Source: Eremophila alpestris peregrina
Lineage: Eukaryota > Chordata > Aves > Passeriformes > Alaudidae
Reading direction: 5' to 3'
Assembly: GCA_009792885.1 (NCBI GenBank)
Contig: WMCF01000015.1
Span: forward strand, 3,611,076 to 3,675,075
Length of the DNA: 64,000 nt
In this document: piece after piece, positions 55,201 through 64,000 of the stretch
Layout: the number at the start of each line of letters is the position of its first letter
How positions within the stretch are numbered: position 1 is the stretch's first letter
Notes under the pieces: model-generated
Seen by the model: only the letters and a program-made list of their open reading frames with translations
Database searches by the model: none
What the model was told of the DNA's origin: nothing
Translations under genes and position numbers: made by a program

Positions 55201-58200
55201 GAAAGACCAAAGCTGTAACAATAATTTGGGGACTAACAAACAGTGAGCAAGACATATAAGACTGTCAGAAGCAAAAATGCAATGACAGCATTCAGAACAG
55301 TCCAGTTTTGAAAAGATCTTCATTTCAATAGAAAAAATATCTCCAGAGGGTAAGCTTCCAAATGTCCTCAAGTCAATTATTAAAACTTAGGTTTCTTTTT
55401 CATTTCCGTATAGGAAATTAGTTGCACACTTCAGAAGCCAACCCAGGGATTAGTACTCTGCTAGGTAACACAAAATGTGCGTGTACTTTTAGCATAAAGC
55501 AGTATTGATGCTGCTTCTATTGCTTTTAGACACACACTGCATTACAGGCTTTGCTTTTACATTGTAAGTTATTTTAAATAAGAATAAACCTAGTGAAATC
55601 TTCACATGAAATTTAACAGTGTTTCTAGCCGTTTAACCACTCATGATGAGATTATAATCCCAGCTCAATAGTCAGCATGGATTAAAAAAAAAAAACACAC
55701 TCTAGAATGGGATGGGTGTCTTCTTAACTGAGGCAAGATCTAGCACCACCTCTCTACCCTTACAGGCACTTCAGAATGCAGCTTCCTCTTGCAAGTATAT
55801 TGATAACCAGAACTCTGTTCTAAGCAAGTAATTGAGCTGCATAAAAATCAATCCCCAAACGTGATTAAATTCTTAAATAGTATGTATATTATAATTTAAT
55901 AAAAAGTAGAAATCATATTGAAGAGCTGTAGTAAAAAGGCAAGAGATAGCTCTGAAGTTAATCAAAGTTAAGTGTCTGATCTTCTATGCATTTGTTGCCA
56001 TAAGGGTTTTAAACCAAATACTTCTATCTTCAAGTGTACTTGCAGAGTAGCAATGTTACAGTGACAGAGAAATATTCTGCTTGAAATGCAAGTCAAGTAT
56101 CAAACCTGAGTTTTTTCCAAATTGAAATACACAAATCCTCAGCAGCTGTGCTAGAAAATCCAGAGATATCAGCATTTGCAAAACTTCCAAGAAGTGCTTG
56201 GAATTACACAGCTGTTACAACAAATTACTTCAAATAAATGAAATCTATCAGGAAGTAACTGCTGTGCATGTATAGGTGCACTCCAAGCACTAAGCTTGTA
56301 CTGCAGCAGAAGATGCCTGAACAGTCTGACCTCCAAGGTATCACATTCCTCAAAGGGTGCTAAGGATGTGGTGGTAAGAGCTATGGTTGCTTATCATTTT
56401 TTATTATCAGAAACACACACAAAAAGGAAGCAAACCTCTCATGCTACTTTTTTTTTCATTCCTTCTAGAGCTTTAGACATTTCATTTATGATGGAAACAA
56501 CAATCATCTGTAAGCTTCTGCACATTATTACTTCCTGCCTCAAATCATTTTACATGGAACTAGCCTGCATTATAGATGAGCAAGAAAGCTGTATGAAATT
56601 TTATTAATCCAGTTCTGAGTATCACAACAAACATATCTGATCCATCAGTGGACAGCAAATAAAATTAAACCTAATGAATAAACCTACTTTAGAAAAAAAA
56701 ACAAACAAAAATCCTCCTTGCCCTTGGTTCAGCACTGGATCCAGCTCAAGCATACAAGATAAAAATGTTTGTTCTCTTACAGTATTTTCTGTTTGTTTCT
56801 GGTGTTAATGAACTAAAGCATAAAAGTTCCCTAGGACAGTGGTTTATAACAGTTGAGGTGTATTCCGTATCTTAAAGACTCAAATTATTTCACTATGAAC
56901 CCATGGAAACTGGAACAGAGTTAGGATAAGGGAAGAGAACACTGCCTCTTACTACATAAACCACAAGTTACACATCCAGGTAAAACCTTCTGCCTGGGGC
57001 CCTACCAGGTGTAACCTACCAGATTTTTTTTATCTTAACAGGTAAAAAGAACACAGTACTATCAAAATAAATAATTTTGTTTGGTCTCCTCCCAGTTTTT
57101 CTTCTAGGTATGTTGTATGTTTGGATATCAGCCTTAACTAATATTTAACATTGAGCTCCAGCACAGTAACAAATAAAATTCCTCTAACAAGAATCTTTGT
57201 TTTGTGGAATCATGAGCAATGGAGAGAAACTGCAATGGGTCTGTTCCACAACATACCTTGTCATCCACAGGTGACATAACAGCATCCATCCTGAAGCACA
57301 ATAGTAATTTAGGAAAGAAAACAGTTTACCTCTTTAAACAATAAACTACTGCAGCCAACTGCAAAACCTACAGTCTTCAGCTGCCCATTGTTCTTAAACA
57401 TCTGAAATGATATTTCTGAATAAGAACTCATCTAGGTCAAATTCTGAATCTAGCCAATATTTCATATTACCCAATAAAGAGAAGCTTCCTATGTGGAAGG
57501 CTGGACTGGATGAGTTACAATTTGAGGCCCTGCATAAAAGCTGAGCTACTACAAACTGACTCCTTGCTAAGCCTCCTAAGTCTTCAGGTTATCTACCTGC
57601 CTGCTTCAGAGCCTTCTGCAGAAATTAGGCAGGGTTTCTTCAGCCTGGGTGTCAGTCACCACCATCTCAACAGTTTCAGAGGGGTTACACCCATCTGCAT
57701 CAGCTAGGAAGTTTACATGTCACATCTCTCTGCTCACTGAACTTAATGCATGTCCCAACATCTTCAGCTACTGCCAAGAAAACACAGAAGAGGCTCTACC
57801 ACACCACTAAGACTGTTAGGTGGCCCTGTTCTCTTCAACTAACCTAAAAAAATAAAATAGACAGCAAGATTAAAATCCAAACTGCAAGCTAATTGACTCT
57901 ACAATGTACAGAGAATGCTGTAAGCATAACAAACCAGAAAGGTTTCAAAGATAATTGACAAAGAGTAAGAAGAAAGATGTGATCCAGTCCAGCCCACACA
58001 GATGTAACTGAAAGAAACAAACGTTACCTCAACACTGTAATTGCTCACGGAAAATAGGAACGATTCCAAGCAAAGATCTTATCATACAAGGTTACATTTA
58101 ACTTTCATTCTCCTTAAAGCCAGCATGCTTAATCCACAGAAACAGGGTTTGTAATAAGCCTAGTTCATTATAAACATTATAAAAGCTTTACCTACTTAGT

Positions 58201-61200
58201 GTAGACCAGAGGAATGTTGAGAAGCTTGCCCAAGTTCTCACAGTGGTTCACAGAAGAATCACCTGCTGGAGACCACCTCTGTGCTTATAATAAACCTTAA
58301 GAATGTTTGCCAAGATGAATTCTTAACTTCCACCATGAAATAGTCAAAACAGTCATTTTCACTAGAGAAGAAAGAGGCTGGTGAGCACAGCAAAGTGAAA
58401 AAAAAATATCACCATTCAAGTGATTTTCTGGCCTGAGCAACCAAGTATCTGTTGGATTATTTAATTGCTTTGGACTGCTTTGGCAGAAGTCTCTCAGAAG
58501 ACTTTTAGTCTTGTTATGAGATATCTTAATGCTGAGGTATTTCAAAAAACAAACAAAAACACTAATGAAAAATCAGAATATAATGTAGTAAGAAAAATTC
58601 ACAAAAGCAGGAATACATGAGGGCAGGATTAAAAATCTTAAAGAGAACAGGAATTAGTTACAACCCAAAGGTAAGACTGGCAAAATTTTATGGTTTTGGC
58701 TCACATCTGTTCTCTCTGTATGAACTTATTATGATATGCTGACTTTGCAGTCAAAAATCAATTTTTACCGCTTTTTTATCTCCACGTGCACTCTGTTGCC
58801 TAAAGAGCTGTAACAACGGAACCGGTTTAATTTTTGGCTAATGCACCATGCACTAAGCAAATTCTCCCAATAAACCATTTCAGAAATCCCTCTCTGGTAC
58901 ACTATAAATGCTTTCTGACTATTCATTTAATAGTTCTCAAGTACTTCAGTGTTAACCACTGATTAAGAGCCCCGAAGAAGAGGCACAACTAGATTTCAAA
59001 AAACCTTTAAAACACCCTTGCAAGGCATACGGCTAAAAGGGGAAACACCATTCAACTTACAAGTACAAAGTCTGAAACTTTAGTACCAGAAAAGAAGAAT
59101 GCCATACTTAGTGAGTCACTCATAAAATCTGGATGGATTATGTGTACGTATTTATACATGTATATTACTGACTGAGTGCACTGCAAAACAAAACACAGGA
59201 AAGTCAGGTTACAGAAAGTTTGCTGTACCTCAAAAACCAAATTCTTAGATTATTTAAAAAGTCTCACATCTGGTTAAAAACTAAGGAATAAATAAATATG
59301 GAGAAACCAACTTCTAAAAATTTAAGACTAAAAAAGATGACATTAGCTTATTATGTATTACTTAAAAGATACAGGTGCTAAAAGAAAATACTTAGAAATA
59401 CAAGTGTTAATCAAGTCTTAACGGAATTATTAATTAAAGCCATTTTACCAAAGAACTGCTGCAGTATAAACACTAACAGTCTACTCCCTCCCTGAACATA
59501 CTGCTCCCATAATAGGTCTTATTTATGGCATATCATTTCTCAGAAACTTTTTACAGAGCTCAGGAAATTAAAGAGCCAATTGCCATCAGCAGAACATATG
59601 GATCAGAATAACTCATTTTCAACATAACTCTGTGACATATGTCATTTGCTGTGACTTCTGCAGAGAGAGACCGAACTGATAACCATAGAGTGATTTTAAT
59701 TTGAAACCTTTATTGCCTATTCAATTTAAATAAATCCTTTTAAGGGGAAAAGCAGGTCATACAGTCCTCTTGCTTGTTTCTACACTGACATTACAGGCTT
59801 GGCTCCATTGCTCATACTTGGATGTGCCAGCCCACCTGGGAGGCCCTTGGGGAGGCCAAAGTATCATTAAAGGACATAAAAGCACAGGACCTTTGGAAGG
59901 TCTGCATGTGTCCTGAATAGAAAAAAGGGTAACAGGCCATCTCACAGGGCAATAGTCACCTATGTGGGGCAATCTAAACAGAGCTTCTACACCAGACTAC
60001 ACTCCATTGTTGGATGCCCAACCACACAGAGATGAACCTTCAGGTGAGCACATGAGGTTGAGTGCCAAGCACTCCTTACTGTCAGCGGACTTGAGAGAGT
60101 TACTAAATTCATTCTACAGTCAGCACCTAAACGTTGTCACCTGAGTAGCTCCCCTGATTCCTCTGACTCTACACACAAAACTTCCACTGATAGTCAAACA
60201 TGATACTCAGCTCACCCTATGGACACCTGAACTCAGATACCCAATTAACAAGTCAAAGTCCACCCTAAAACTAGATGGGATGATTACCAATATAGGAACC
60301 ACAGCTTGGCCCACATAACTTGAGGCAAGTAAGCTCAACTAAATACTTCTAGACCAATAATCACTGTAGCATCTTCTATAGTCAATGCAAAGAGGCTGAT
60401 GCCTTCAGAGCCTGATTCAGTTAAATGCCTGATTTTGGATAAGACCTATCCACCGCTACCCATATCCTCCAAAGCCTATAGGAACATGCTCAATCTCTCT
60501 TAATGATGGCTGTAGCTAACTTATACAGCCATATGTCCATACTGTTATTAGATTTATTCTTTCTTTTGTCACGTTCCTGTATCATTCATTTTCTTCTTCT
60601 TTAGTAGTGAGTTATAAACCTTAATTGCTTTCCTCAACAACACTTAATACAATCTTAATGAGTCCCCAGATGGTGAGAAAGCAAGTGCTGTCTGGTATTT
60701 ATTTAAAACAAAAGTCAGAGCACACAGAGAACTCTGCAAGTTCACCAGCACTGATCAGCCATCAGATGGATTCCAGCATCCGAGATTACCCAGAGGCCAA
60801 CAAAACAGCACTACAGTCAAGTTACAGCTCCTCTTGGTGTGGGCTATACTTAGCAAAGATACATTTTGACCTTACAAAAAATGAAAAGCACCCTTTTTCA
60901 AACTTTAATAGATATACCAGCAGTAAAGTTAGCATCAATATTTCCTTGCCCAGGAGGTCCTCTATTTTAAGCAATGGATGAAAATTGACAAGTTAGAACA
61001 ACAAGCTGAGCAGGAGAAAAAAATGGATAACAAAGGAGGCAAATACTTTAAAAACTGCATGATCAGAAAAGAAAAAATCAAATATTTGTTAGAATGTATA
61101 TAATGAAGGAAGACTTGCATACATATGAAGAAACTGCATGCCTGCCACATGTAATTTGTGAAAACACCAAAGAGGAGTGAAACACCAGACCAAAAATGCC

Positions 61201-61376
61201 AACCTCCTAAAAATGAAATTAACAAAATGTGATTACCTTGCTCCAATCTAAAGCATAGGGAACGTTTTGCAGCTTCTATCTCAGGAGTTGGATGATCCAG
61301 AACACGTCTGCACCACTGCAGAGGACTCAATGATTTCTCTCGAGGAGTGTGAGTCTTGGTAGGTAAGACGTACAAC
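19164..61376 (-). CDS. SLAIN1: SLAIN1 coding region, exons 2-8 (joined; exon 1 lies outside the window)
   Basis: SLAIN motif family member 1 is a cytosolic adaptor at growing microtubule plus ends. Known family biology: SLAIN proteins bind EB1-type proteins and recruit ch-TOG/CKAP5, which sustains microtubule growth, and they are linked to axon growth. Seen here: the minus-strand join 61376..61237, 38304..38155, 36284..36135, 34078..33740, 25678..25514, 23558..23267, 19239..19164. All introns are GT-AG. The frame is continuous for 436 codons plus stop. Landmarks in order are SLSPLQWCRRVLDHPTPE (exon 2), ASRWRNLFSTP (3), [20 protein letters not shown] (4), an acidic stretch EYDRYSLEDEEEFDHLPPPQ (5), LRRSMPNLARMPS (6), SALPRPSLAVNG (7) and RDGNWRDGCY at the C-terminus (8). 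The ending separates it from SLAIN2. The N-terminal coiled coil, encoded by exon 1, is missing because it lies beyond position 64000. The protein is Ser/Pro-rich and probably largely disordered. No frameshift or premature stop was seen. Confidence 0.96.
19240..23266 (-). other. SLAIN1: SLAIN1 intron 7
   Basis: The intron runs from donor gtgaga to acceptor tacag. It contains an AT-rich simple stretch near 21227-21287 and a more GC-rich patch around 20830-21010 that resembles no gene or repeat I know. No further exon was recognised. Confidence 0.85.
21227..21287. repeat. AT-rich (TTA)n-like simple repeat
   Basis: Irregular runs of TTATTA/ATTATT occupy about 60 bases and include a 12-base perfect palindrome ATGATATATCAT (21254-21265). 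It lies in SLAIN1 intron 7. Confidence 0.8.
23267..23558 (-). CDS. SLAIN1: SLAIN1 exon 7
   Basis: This 292-base exon enters in phase 1 (acceptor cacag|tt) and leaves in phase 2 (donor CGAAG|gtgaga). It encodes (I)PSPGQLQHRVHSVGHFPVS, VRQPLKATAYVSPTVQGSSN and, near the end, GRSALPRPSLAVNGSGIPRS followed by KIAQPVR. Three [ST]xIP motifs lie inside it: SSIP (23425-23436), TGIP (23383-23394) and SGIP (23296-23307). [ST]xIP is the known EB-binding signature of plus-end trackers, and the SLAIN C-terminal half is the EB-binding part. The split codon joins exon 8 as Ser. Confidence 0.97.
23559..25513 (-). other. SLAIN1: SLAIN1 intron 6
   Basis: The intron runs from donor gtaagt to acceptor cacag. 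It is AT-rich, with a short CA/TA dinucleotide run near 24477-24491. No other feature was seen. Confidence 0.85.
25250..25314. repeat. (TTA)n run and 17-base poly-A tract
   Basis: Within intron 6 an ATT-type trinucleotide run (about 25250-25267) is followed by an uninterrupted A17 tract at 25298-25314. Both are ordinary simple repeats that may be length-polymorphic. Confidence 0.8.
25514..25678 (-). CDS. SLAIN1: SLAIN1 exon 6
   Basis: This 165-base phase 1-1 exon has acceptor tgcag|ac and donor GTA|gtaagt. It encodes (D)KLRRSMPNLARMPSTPTMSS, TAAFAASPATVRNSQSFDSN and LHGASNGISRMQSS. The first base of the next codon joins exon 7 to give Ile, creating S-S-I-P across the junction. The block LRRSMPNLARMPS is basic and a candidate microtubule-contact patch (inference). 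Skipping the exon would keep frame but remove this basic patch and the junctional SSIP motif. Confidence 0.96.
25679..33739 (-). other. SLAIN1: SLAIN1 intron 5
   Basis: The intron is about 8 kb, from donor gtgggt to acceptor tgcag. Open frames near 26061-26450 and 28569-28811 (minus) were examined as possible cassette exons or retrocopies and not supported. No transposable element was recognised with confidence. Confidence 0.8.
33740..34078 (-). CDS. SLAIN1: SLAIN1 exon 5 (largest exon)
   Basis: This 339-base exon is phase 1-1, between acceptor cacag|gc and donor GGAG|gtgggt, the weakest donor of the gene. It encodes LRQDYASTSASVSRHTSSVS, then a Lys/Gly patch (NAGKKGTCSDQ), the acidic EYDRYSLEDEEEFDHLPPPQ and the basic Ser/Pro stretch CSPFQRGIPHSQTFSSIRDC. 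It ends with QAQTPEQQPNRING before the split Asp codon. Basic Ser/Pro-rich and acidic blocks alternate, as expected for a disordered microtubule-associated protein. The sequence is highly recognisable as SLAIN1. Confidence 0.97.
34079..36134 (-). other. SLAIN1: SLAIN1 intron 4
   Basis: The intron is about 2 kb, from donor gtaggt to acceptor cacag. No repeat, RNA gene or extra exon could be recognised in it. Confidence 0.85.
36135..36284 (-). CDS. SLAIN1: SLAIN1 exon 4
   Basis: This exon is also exactly 150 bases and phase 1-1, with acceptor tatag|gg and donor GAGA|gtaggt. It encodes (G)[39 protein letters not shown] and [10 protein letters not shown]. The joined codon with exon 5 is Ser (AGC). 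The second half, [20 protein letters not shown], is a predicted short helix and among the most conserved parts of the family. An internal ATG at 36193-36195 could serve as the start of a shorter N-terminally truncated form, but nothing in the sequence proves it is used. Confidence 0.96.
36285..38154 (-). other. SLAIN1: SLAIN1 intron 3
   Basis: The intron is about 1.9 kb, from donor gtaatg to acceptor tatag. It contains a three-copy 17-base minisatellite (37003-37051). Nothing else was recognised. Confidence 0.85.
37003..37051. repeat. 17-bp minisatellite, about three copies
   Basis: The unit ACCACAGGTGTGCTTGC occurs twice without mismatch (37018-37034 and 37035-37051), preceded by a degenerate copy ACCAGCTGTGCTTGT. 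It is located in SLAIN1 intron 3. Confidence 0.9.
38155..38304 (-). CDS. SLAIN1: SLAIN1 exon 3
   Basis: This exon is exactly 150 bases, enters and leaves in phase 1, and is bounded by acceptor aacag|c and donor ACAG|gtaatg. It encodes the end of Ala, then SRWRNLFSTPVSLAFPYSPV and ARLTPYTNGCNSPSFSKTSS, closing with KAILTPERT. It is rich in proline-directed Ser/Thr sites (STP, YSP, LTP, LTPE), which are plausible mitotic-kinase targets in a plus-end protein; that role is inference. The length is a multiple of three, so skipping it would keep the frame. Confidence 0.95.
42397..42545 (+). mobile_element. CR1 LINE fragment, 5'-truncated, in SLAIN1 intron 2
   Basis: The stretch CACTGGAACAGGTTGCCCAG, AGAGGTTGTGGAGTCTCCCT and GGATGACCCTGCCTGAGCA, then GGCTGGACCAGATTATCT, is the CR1 3' untranslated sequence of a different subfamily from the copy at 14283. 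It lies antisense to SLAIN1. The expected TTCCAACC end is lost or diverged. Sequence to the left may be an older continuation but is not recognisable. Confidence 0.88.
42906..43070. repeat. Artefactual 71-bp direct duplication flanking an adapter
   Basis: Positions 42906-42976 and 43000-43070 are identical over all 71 bases (both begin GTACTCAGCAGCCTGTAGAG and end CACTTGAAGCCA). Between them are only ATCT and a 19-base sequencing adapter. Identity without a single mismatch in neutral intron DNA, with adapter between, points to misassembly and not to a genomic duplication. Confidence 0.95.
42981..42999. other. Tn5 mosaic end / Nextera adapter contamination
   Basis: The bases AGATGTGTATAAGAGACAG are the exact 19-base Tn5 mosaic-end sequence used in transposase-made libraries. 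The preceding ATCT (42977-42980) equals the last four bases of the reverse-complement half, so the pair looks like the centre of a mate-pair junction adapter whose left half was trimmed. On the minus strand it translates to CLLYTS inside an open frame at 42849-43115, which is therefore not a real gene. Confidence 0.95.
43870..44157 (+). mobile_element. Endogenous retrovirus LTR remnant, probably solo, in SLAIN1 intron 2
   Basis: The segment GGTGTTTTAAGATTTAGTTT, then ACTCTGATTTGATTGGTAAT with an AATAAA signal at 43967-43972, CCCCAAGTTGAGTCGGGTTA, TTTCATTAAATTCTCTCTCC and a final GGCAGTGCATCACA matches an avian LTR I know from many bird introns and UTRs. It ends in CA at 44157. No internal retroviral genes flank it, so it looks like a solo LTR or fragment. 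The left boundary and the ERV class are uncertain, and I could not find a clear target-site duplication. Confidence 0.72.
45572..45593. repeat. Perfect 9-bp inverted repeat with 4-base loop
   Basis: TTTGGTAAG (45572-45580) and CTTACCAAA (45585-45593) are exact reverse complements separated by GGAT. There is no T-run or neighbouring gene to suggest a defined role. Confidence 0.85.
48151..48246. repeat. A-rich low-complexity tract in intron 2
   Basis: Roughly 95 bases are almost free of G and T on the plus strand (runs of A with ACC, CCCCC and ACACAC). On the SLAIN1 transcript it would be U/G-rich. It is simple-sequence DNA with no gene. Confidence 0.8.
54170..54211. repeat. Imperfect 21-22 bp tandem duplication
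   Basis: GTGACTTTATTTCTTTAACT is followed immediately by the near copy GTGACTTAATTTCTTTACC. It is a short local duplication inside intron 2. Confidence 0.7.
61237..61376 (-). CDS. SLAIN1: SLAIN1 exon 2
   Basis: This 140-base exon starts after the acceptor ttaag|g with the last base of a codon; a preceding TG from exon 1 would give Trp. It then reads LYVLPTKTHTPREKSLSPLQ, followed by WCRRVLDHPTPEIEAAKR, and ends FRLEQ plus one base before the donor gtaatc. The SLSPLQWCR...TPE block is the conserved SLAIN-family signature. The split codon rejoins exon 3 as Ala (LEQ-ASRWRN). A pyrimidine-rich stretch precedes the acceptor. The AAG acceptor is weaker than the usual CAG, so the left-hand few residues of the exon are slightly less certain than the rest. 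Confidence 0.93.
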
Positions 61377-62788
61377 CTTAACCAGAACACACAAAAGTAT
61401 AAGCAAGATACACAATACTGTAAAGTTTGCTTTTGTAGCTCACTTTCCTGTTAGATCACTAATTATTTATAACATCCAAAGCCCGGCAAAAGGATATTTA
61501 ATAAAAATAACTCTATCCTGGAGTAGAGGAGTTTCCATTAGTTTTCTTTCTTCCCTCCTCAAAAAAATAGGTGGCAAAACATCAACTCTACAGATCTGGC
61601 ACGTCCAAACAAAGTTCAATTAGATTTCACATTAAAATCTTCTATGTAATTACTACAATGTCTGAATTTCAGAACTGCCCAAAGTTCAAATATATTAGGT
61701 GCTGTACACACACCAAAGATGCTCTTGCTTTTCCCTATACTTATATTTACTGGAGATTTAAACAATTTCAATATCTGATTTTATCTTCACCCAGATGAAC
61801 CAGATGTTGTTCAAGTCATAGTTGCAATGATTAAAAAAGATTTGATGAGAAACACTGAAAATCTATTTTCAACATTCAACAACAACAACAGCAGAAAAGA
61901 AAAAAAAGCACATATGCAAAAAGAGCTGGTGTACGTGCATTATTCTCAGAGAAGGGTTGGCAACTGATCAGTTGCACATTAGGAAACCAGGTTTTAAAGC
62001 AGATTTCATGGGAGAATTCTTGAAGCTGCGATCTGGGCTGCTGTTGTTGCCCTGGCAGATTAGCAGGCACAGCAGATGCTGATTCACCTGGGAGAGTGCA
62101 AACCTTCCAGGAAGCAAACTATTCTTGTCTGCTGGACAAGACTGACTGACAGCTCCCTGGCCTGACCACCTCGGAGACACGGGGCTAGCAACATACAGAG
62201 GCAGATTCTCAAGGCAACAAAAAACTCTCCACAGAATGTAAAGGGATTTGGCCTGTACAAAGGGGGAGTGAAAGGCAAGACCTAGAACTAAACAAGATTT
62301 TGCCCCTCAGGAAGTCACTAACAGGTAGTAGCAGCCTTTCACCTTCATACTTTTGGCTCAAGAGGTACCCAAGTGCCCCCCAGAGCACCCCTCCTCCAGT
62401 GCCTGCTCCATGGAGCTTTTTGCCTCTGAAGTCGATCAGCACTGCCTATGCAGTTCACAAGGAATAAAGATCCCCACTGAGATTGCTATCTCTCTCTTGG
62501 CAATCCCAGCAGAGATCAACTATTGAATTGCTCTGAGGAGAGGACTCATTTCCCCAGGCTTCCTGCAGTGCCTGACCACACATCTAAAAACGATACCTAG
62601 AAAACCAAACAGCAAAGGAAAGAGAAGCTTTCAGGTTTCCCGTTAACCTACAGAAGTGCTTCAAAAGCTAAACATCTGACTGATGATCAGACCTTCCTGT
62701 AAAAAGCTGAACACTACAAAAGTAGTTTGACTCGTCTGCAATTCCACAGGGTTGGCTGGTTGGTTTGGTGATTTTTTGTAACTGCAGA

Positions 62789-62836
62789 TAAAAAACCCAA
62801 AACAACAACAAAAAAAAAGCAAAACAAAAAAACCCG
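62789..62836. repeat. A-rich low-complexity tract in intron 1
   Basis: The tract consists of A runs broken by CCC and AAC units, of the same style as those at 3943, 4585 and 48151. Confidence 0.75.
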
Positions 62837-63720
62837 AAGGTATTTAAGGCCTCAAATTACTAATCAACAACTAGGATACGCACTGAAGGCTTTGGCTTTC
62901 CAGACAGCAGTTTGCTTTAAAGACAGATTACAAAAATGCCCCAAGCAACTGGCATCACACGCCTGACCTTTCATGGACAATGACAGAGATTTATCTTTGA
63001 ACTAAAAACATTCAACAGCTAAAACAACTCGCTCTTAGTGGAATAAATCTGTTAACAAATCCCTGTCATGAAATTCTGCCTGTGGACACATACATTTACA
63101 TAAAGGTAAATTTTAGCACCCCAATCTAGAATTGCTCCCAGGGAGGAAAAATTGGAAATTTCACTATGACACATAATGCAACAATGACTATCACTCTAGA
63201 ATTTACACAAGGAAAGCATTCTGTTTAACAAGACATCATCAAACAAATTTGATATTGCTTAATGCTATGAAAGCTAGAAGTCAAAATAAACGTAAGTAAA
63301 ATCTGATTTAAATCTGGAGTGACAACCCCAAACCAGCCTGCACAGACCAACCGCACTCACAATGAAGCAACGCTGACAAGAATTTCCACACAATTTGTAC
63401 ATGATTTTCAAAAGCCATTTTCAGAAATGCACTATTGTGTACCATGAAGCACATACAACAATCAGAAACATTTCTGACATTTAGGTTAGGTTTTGAACAC
63501 TTTATTTGCTACCAAAATTAAGAAACCCATCTCAGCTTCTTTAATACTGTCTTTTATTCCTATCTGACATTAACTTTAGCTTGATTCAAAAACTAACCCC
63601 ATAAAAAGCTACATGGAAGCTTACACAGATACTCTCAAACTGCTATTTAAATAAAGGTAATCTATACATTGCTATTGACACTTCAAAATAATTGAGGATC
63701 AATGACGTTCCTCATGATTA

Positions 63721-64000
63721 CACAGCCAAGATAGTACTCCAGCACTGTCCCTACGATGTTCGCCCACGTTGCTGAAGCAGTTTTTGAGGCACTAGCTTTA
63801 CTCATCTACTTGTATCTCTACCTTACTATCTGCCCTTCTGTTTGTTTTTAAGGGAGTGTAATCATTCGTCCAGGTCGATTTTAATTTTTGCTTTATTCAT
63901 TCGCTGTTCATTTCCGATTCGTTCCATTTACTGGCACCCTGCCGTGCCTTTCGCAGCTACGTGGGCGCATAAGATACACAATTTAGATCAACGTCTAAAA
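63721..64000. promoter_or_regulatory. CpG-denser window edge, possible shore of the SLAIN1 CpG island
   Basis: By eye there are 13 CpG dinucleotides in these 280 bases, against one in the preceding 300. In a CpG-depleted genome this suggests a germline-unmethylated segment next to a promoter. Exon 1 of SLAIN1 is expected further right. The segment itself is not GC-rich enough to be called an island. Confidence 0.4.

Larger units (their letters stand above)
38305..61236 (-). other. SLAIN1: SLAIN1 intron 2 (about 22.9 kb)
   Basis: This is the largest intron of the visible part, from donor gtaatc to acceptor aacag. It holds the CR1 fragment at 42397, the adapter artefact at 42977, the LTR at 43870, the inverted repeat at 45572 and the A-rich tract at 48151. 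No coding exon, RNA gene or alternative first exon could be supported; all open frames in it are short and lack family resemblance. Confidence 0.8.
61377..64000 (-). other. SLAIN1: Part of SLAIN1 intron 1
   Basis: No exon-1 coding sequence (N-terminal coiled coil, Pro/Ala-rich stretch) is visible on the minus strand up to the right edge. The segment is intronic, unless a shorter transcript starts within it. It contains one A-rich tract and a CpG-dense right end. Confidence 0.7.

Noticed and set aside
57490..57530. CR1-like string GGCTGGACTGGATGAG
   Set aside because: Too short, and the flanks do not follow the CR1 3' end.
60962..61390. 142-codon minus-strand frame as a complete gene
   Set aside because: Only its first third after the acceptor is SLAIN1 exon 2; the hydrophobic remainder is intron 2 read-through beyond the gtaatc donor.
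1..64000. Apparent excess of POU octamers (ATGCAAAT/ATTTGCAT), about eleven sites
   Set aside because: The count was made by eye in AT-rich DNA, the sites are scattered, and octamers are common genome-wide; no cluster was seen.
1..64000. CRISPR arrays, operons, riboswitches, rRNA or tRNA genes
   Set aside because: The window is vertebrate nuclear DNA; no repeat-spacer pattern, tRNA-like box A/B arrangement or rRNA sequence was recognised.

Overview
This is a vertebrate nuclear window, almost certainly from a bird. It is AT-rich and CpG-poor, has only short open frames outside one spliced gene, and carries 3' ends of CR1 LINE elements plus an avian-type retroviral LTR. The only gene I can support is SLAIN1, on the minus strand. 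It encodes the microtubule plus-end protein that links EB proteins to the XMAP215/ch-TOG polymerase. I could rebuild exons 2-8 with exact splice sites. They join in one frame of 436 codons, from a split Trp codon shared with exon 1 to the stop. Paralogue choice rests on the C-terminus: it ends RDGNWRDGCY, as in SLAIN1, whereas SLAIN2 as I recall it ends differently (DDSWKDGCY).

Layout from left to right. Positions 1 to about 18150 are intergenic DNA downstream of SLAIN1. In other amniotes this side faces EDNRB, which is not in the window. The stretch holds two CR1 fragments and A-rich tracts. About 18154-19163 is the probable SLAIN1 3' UTR. Exons then run backwards: exon 8 (19164-19239), 7 (23267-23558), 6 (25514-25678), 5 (33740-34078), 4 (36135-36284), 3 (38155-38304) and 2 (61237-61376). 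Intron 2 is the largest at about 22.9 kb. It contains a CR1 fragment, an LTR, a small minisatellite-free repeat landscape of A-rich tracts, and an assembly artefact. From 61377 to 64000 is part of intron 1. CpG density rises sharply in the last 280 bases, so the promoter and exon 1 (N-terminal coiled coil) probably lie just beyond the right edge.

The most notable observation is not biological. Positions 42981-42999 are an exact copy of the 19-base Tn5 mosaic end used in Nextera libraries. It is preceded by ATCT, as in a mate-pair junction adapter, and lies between two identical 71-base copies of local sequence. This is a library/assembly error inside intron 2, and it creates a false duplication and a false open frame. 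Biologically, two points deserve a look. Internal exons 3-6 are all phase 1-1 and divisible by three, so any can be skipped in frame. The C-terminal part carries four [ST]xIP EB-binding-type motifs. I found no RNA gene, CRISPR array or undescribed system.
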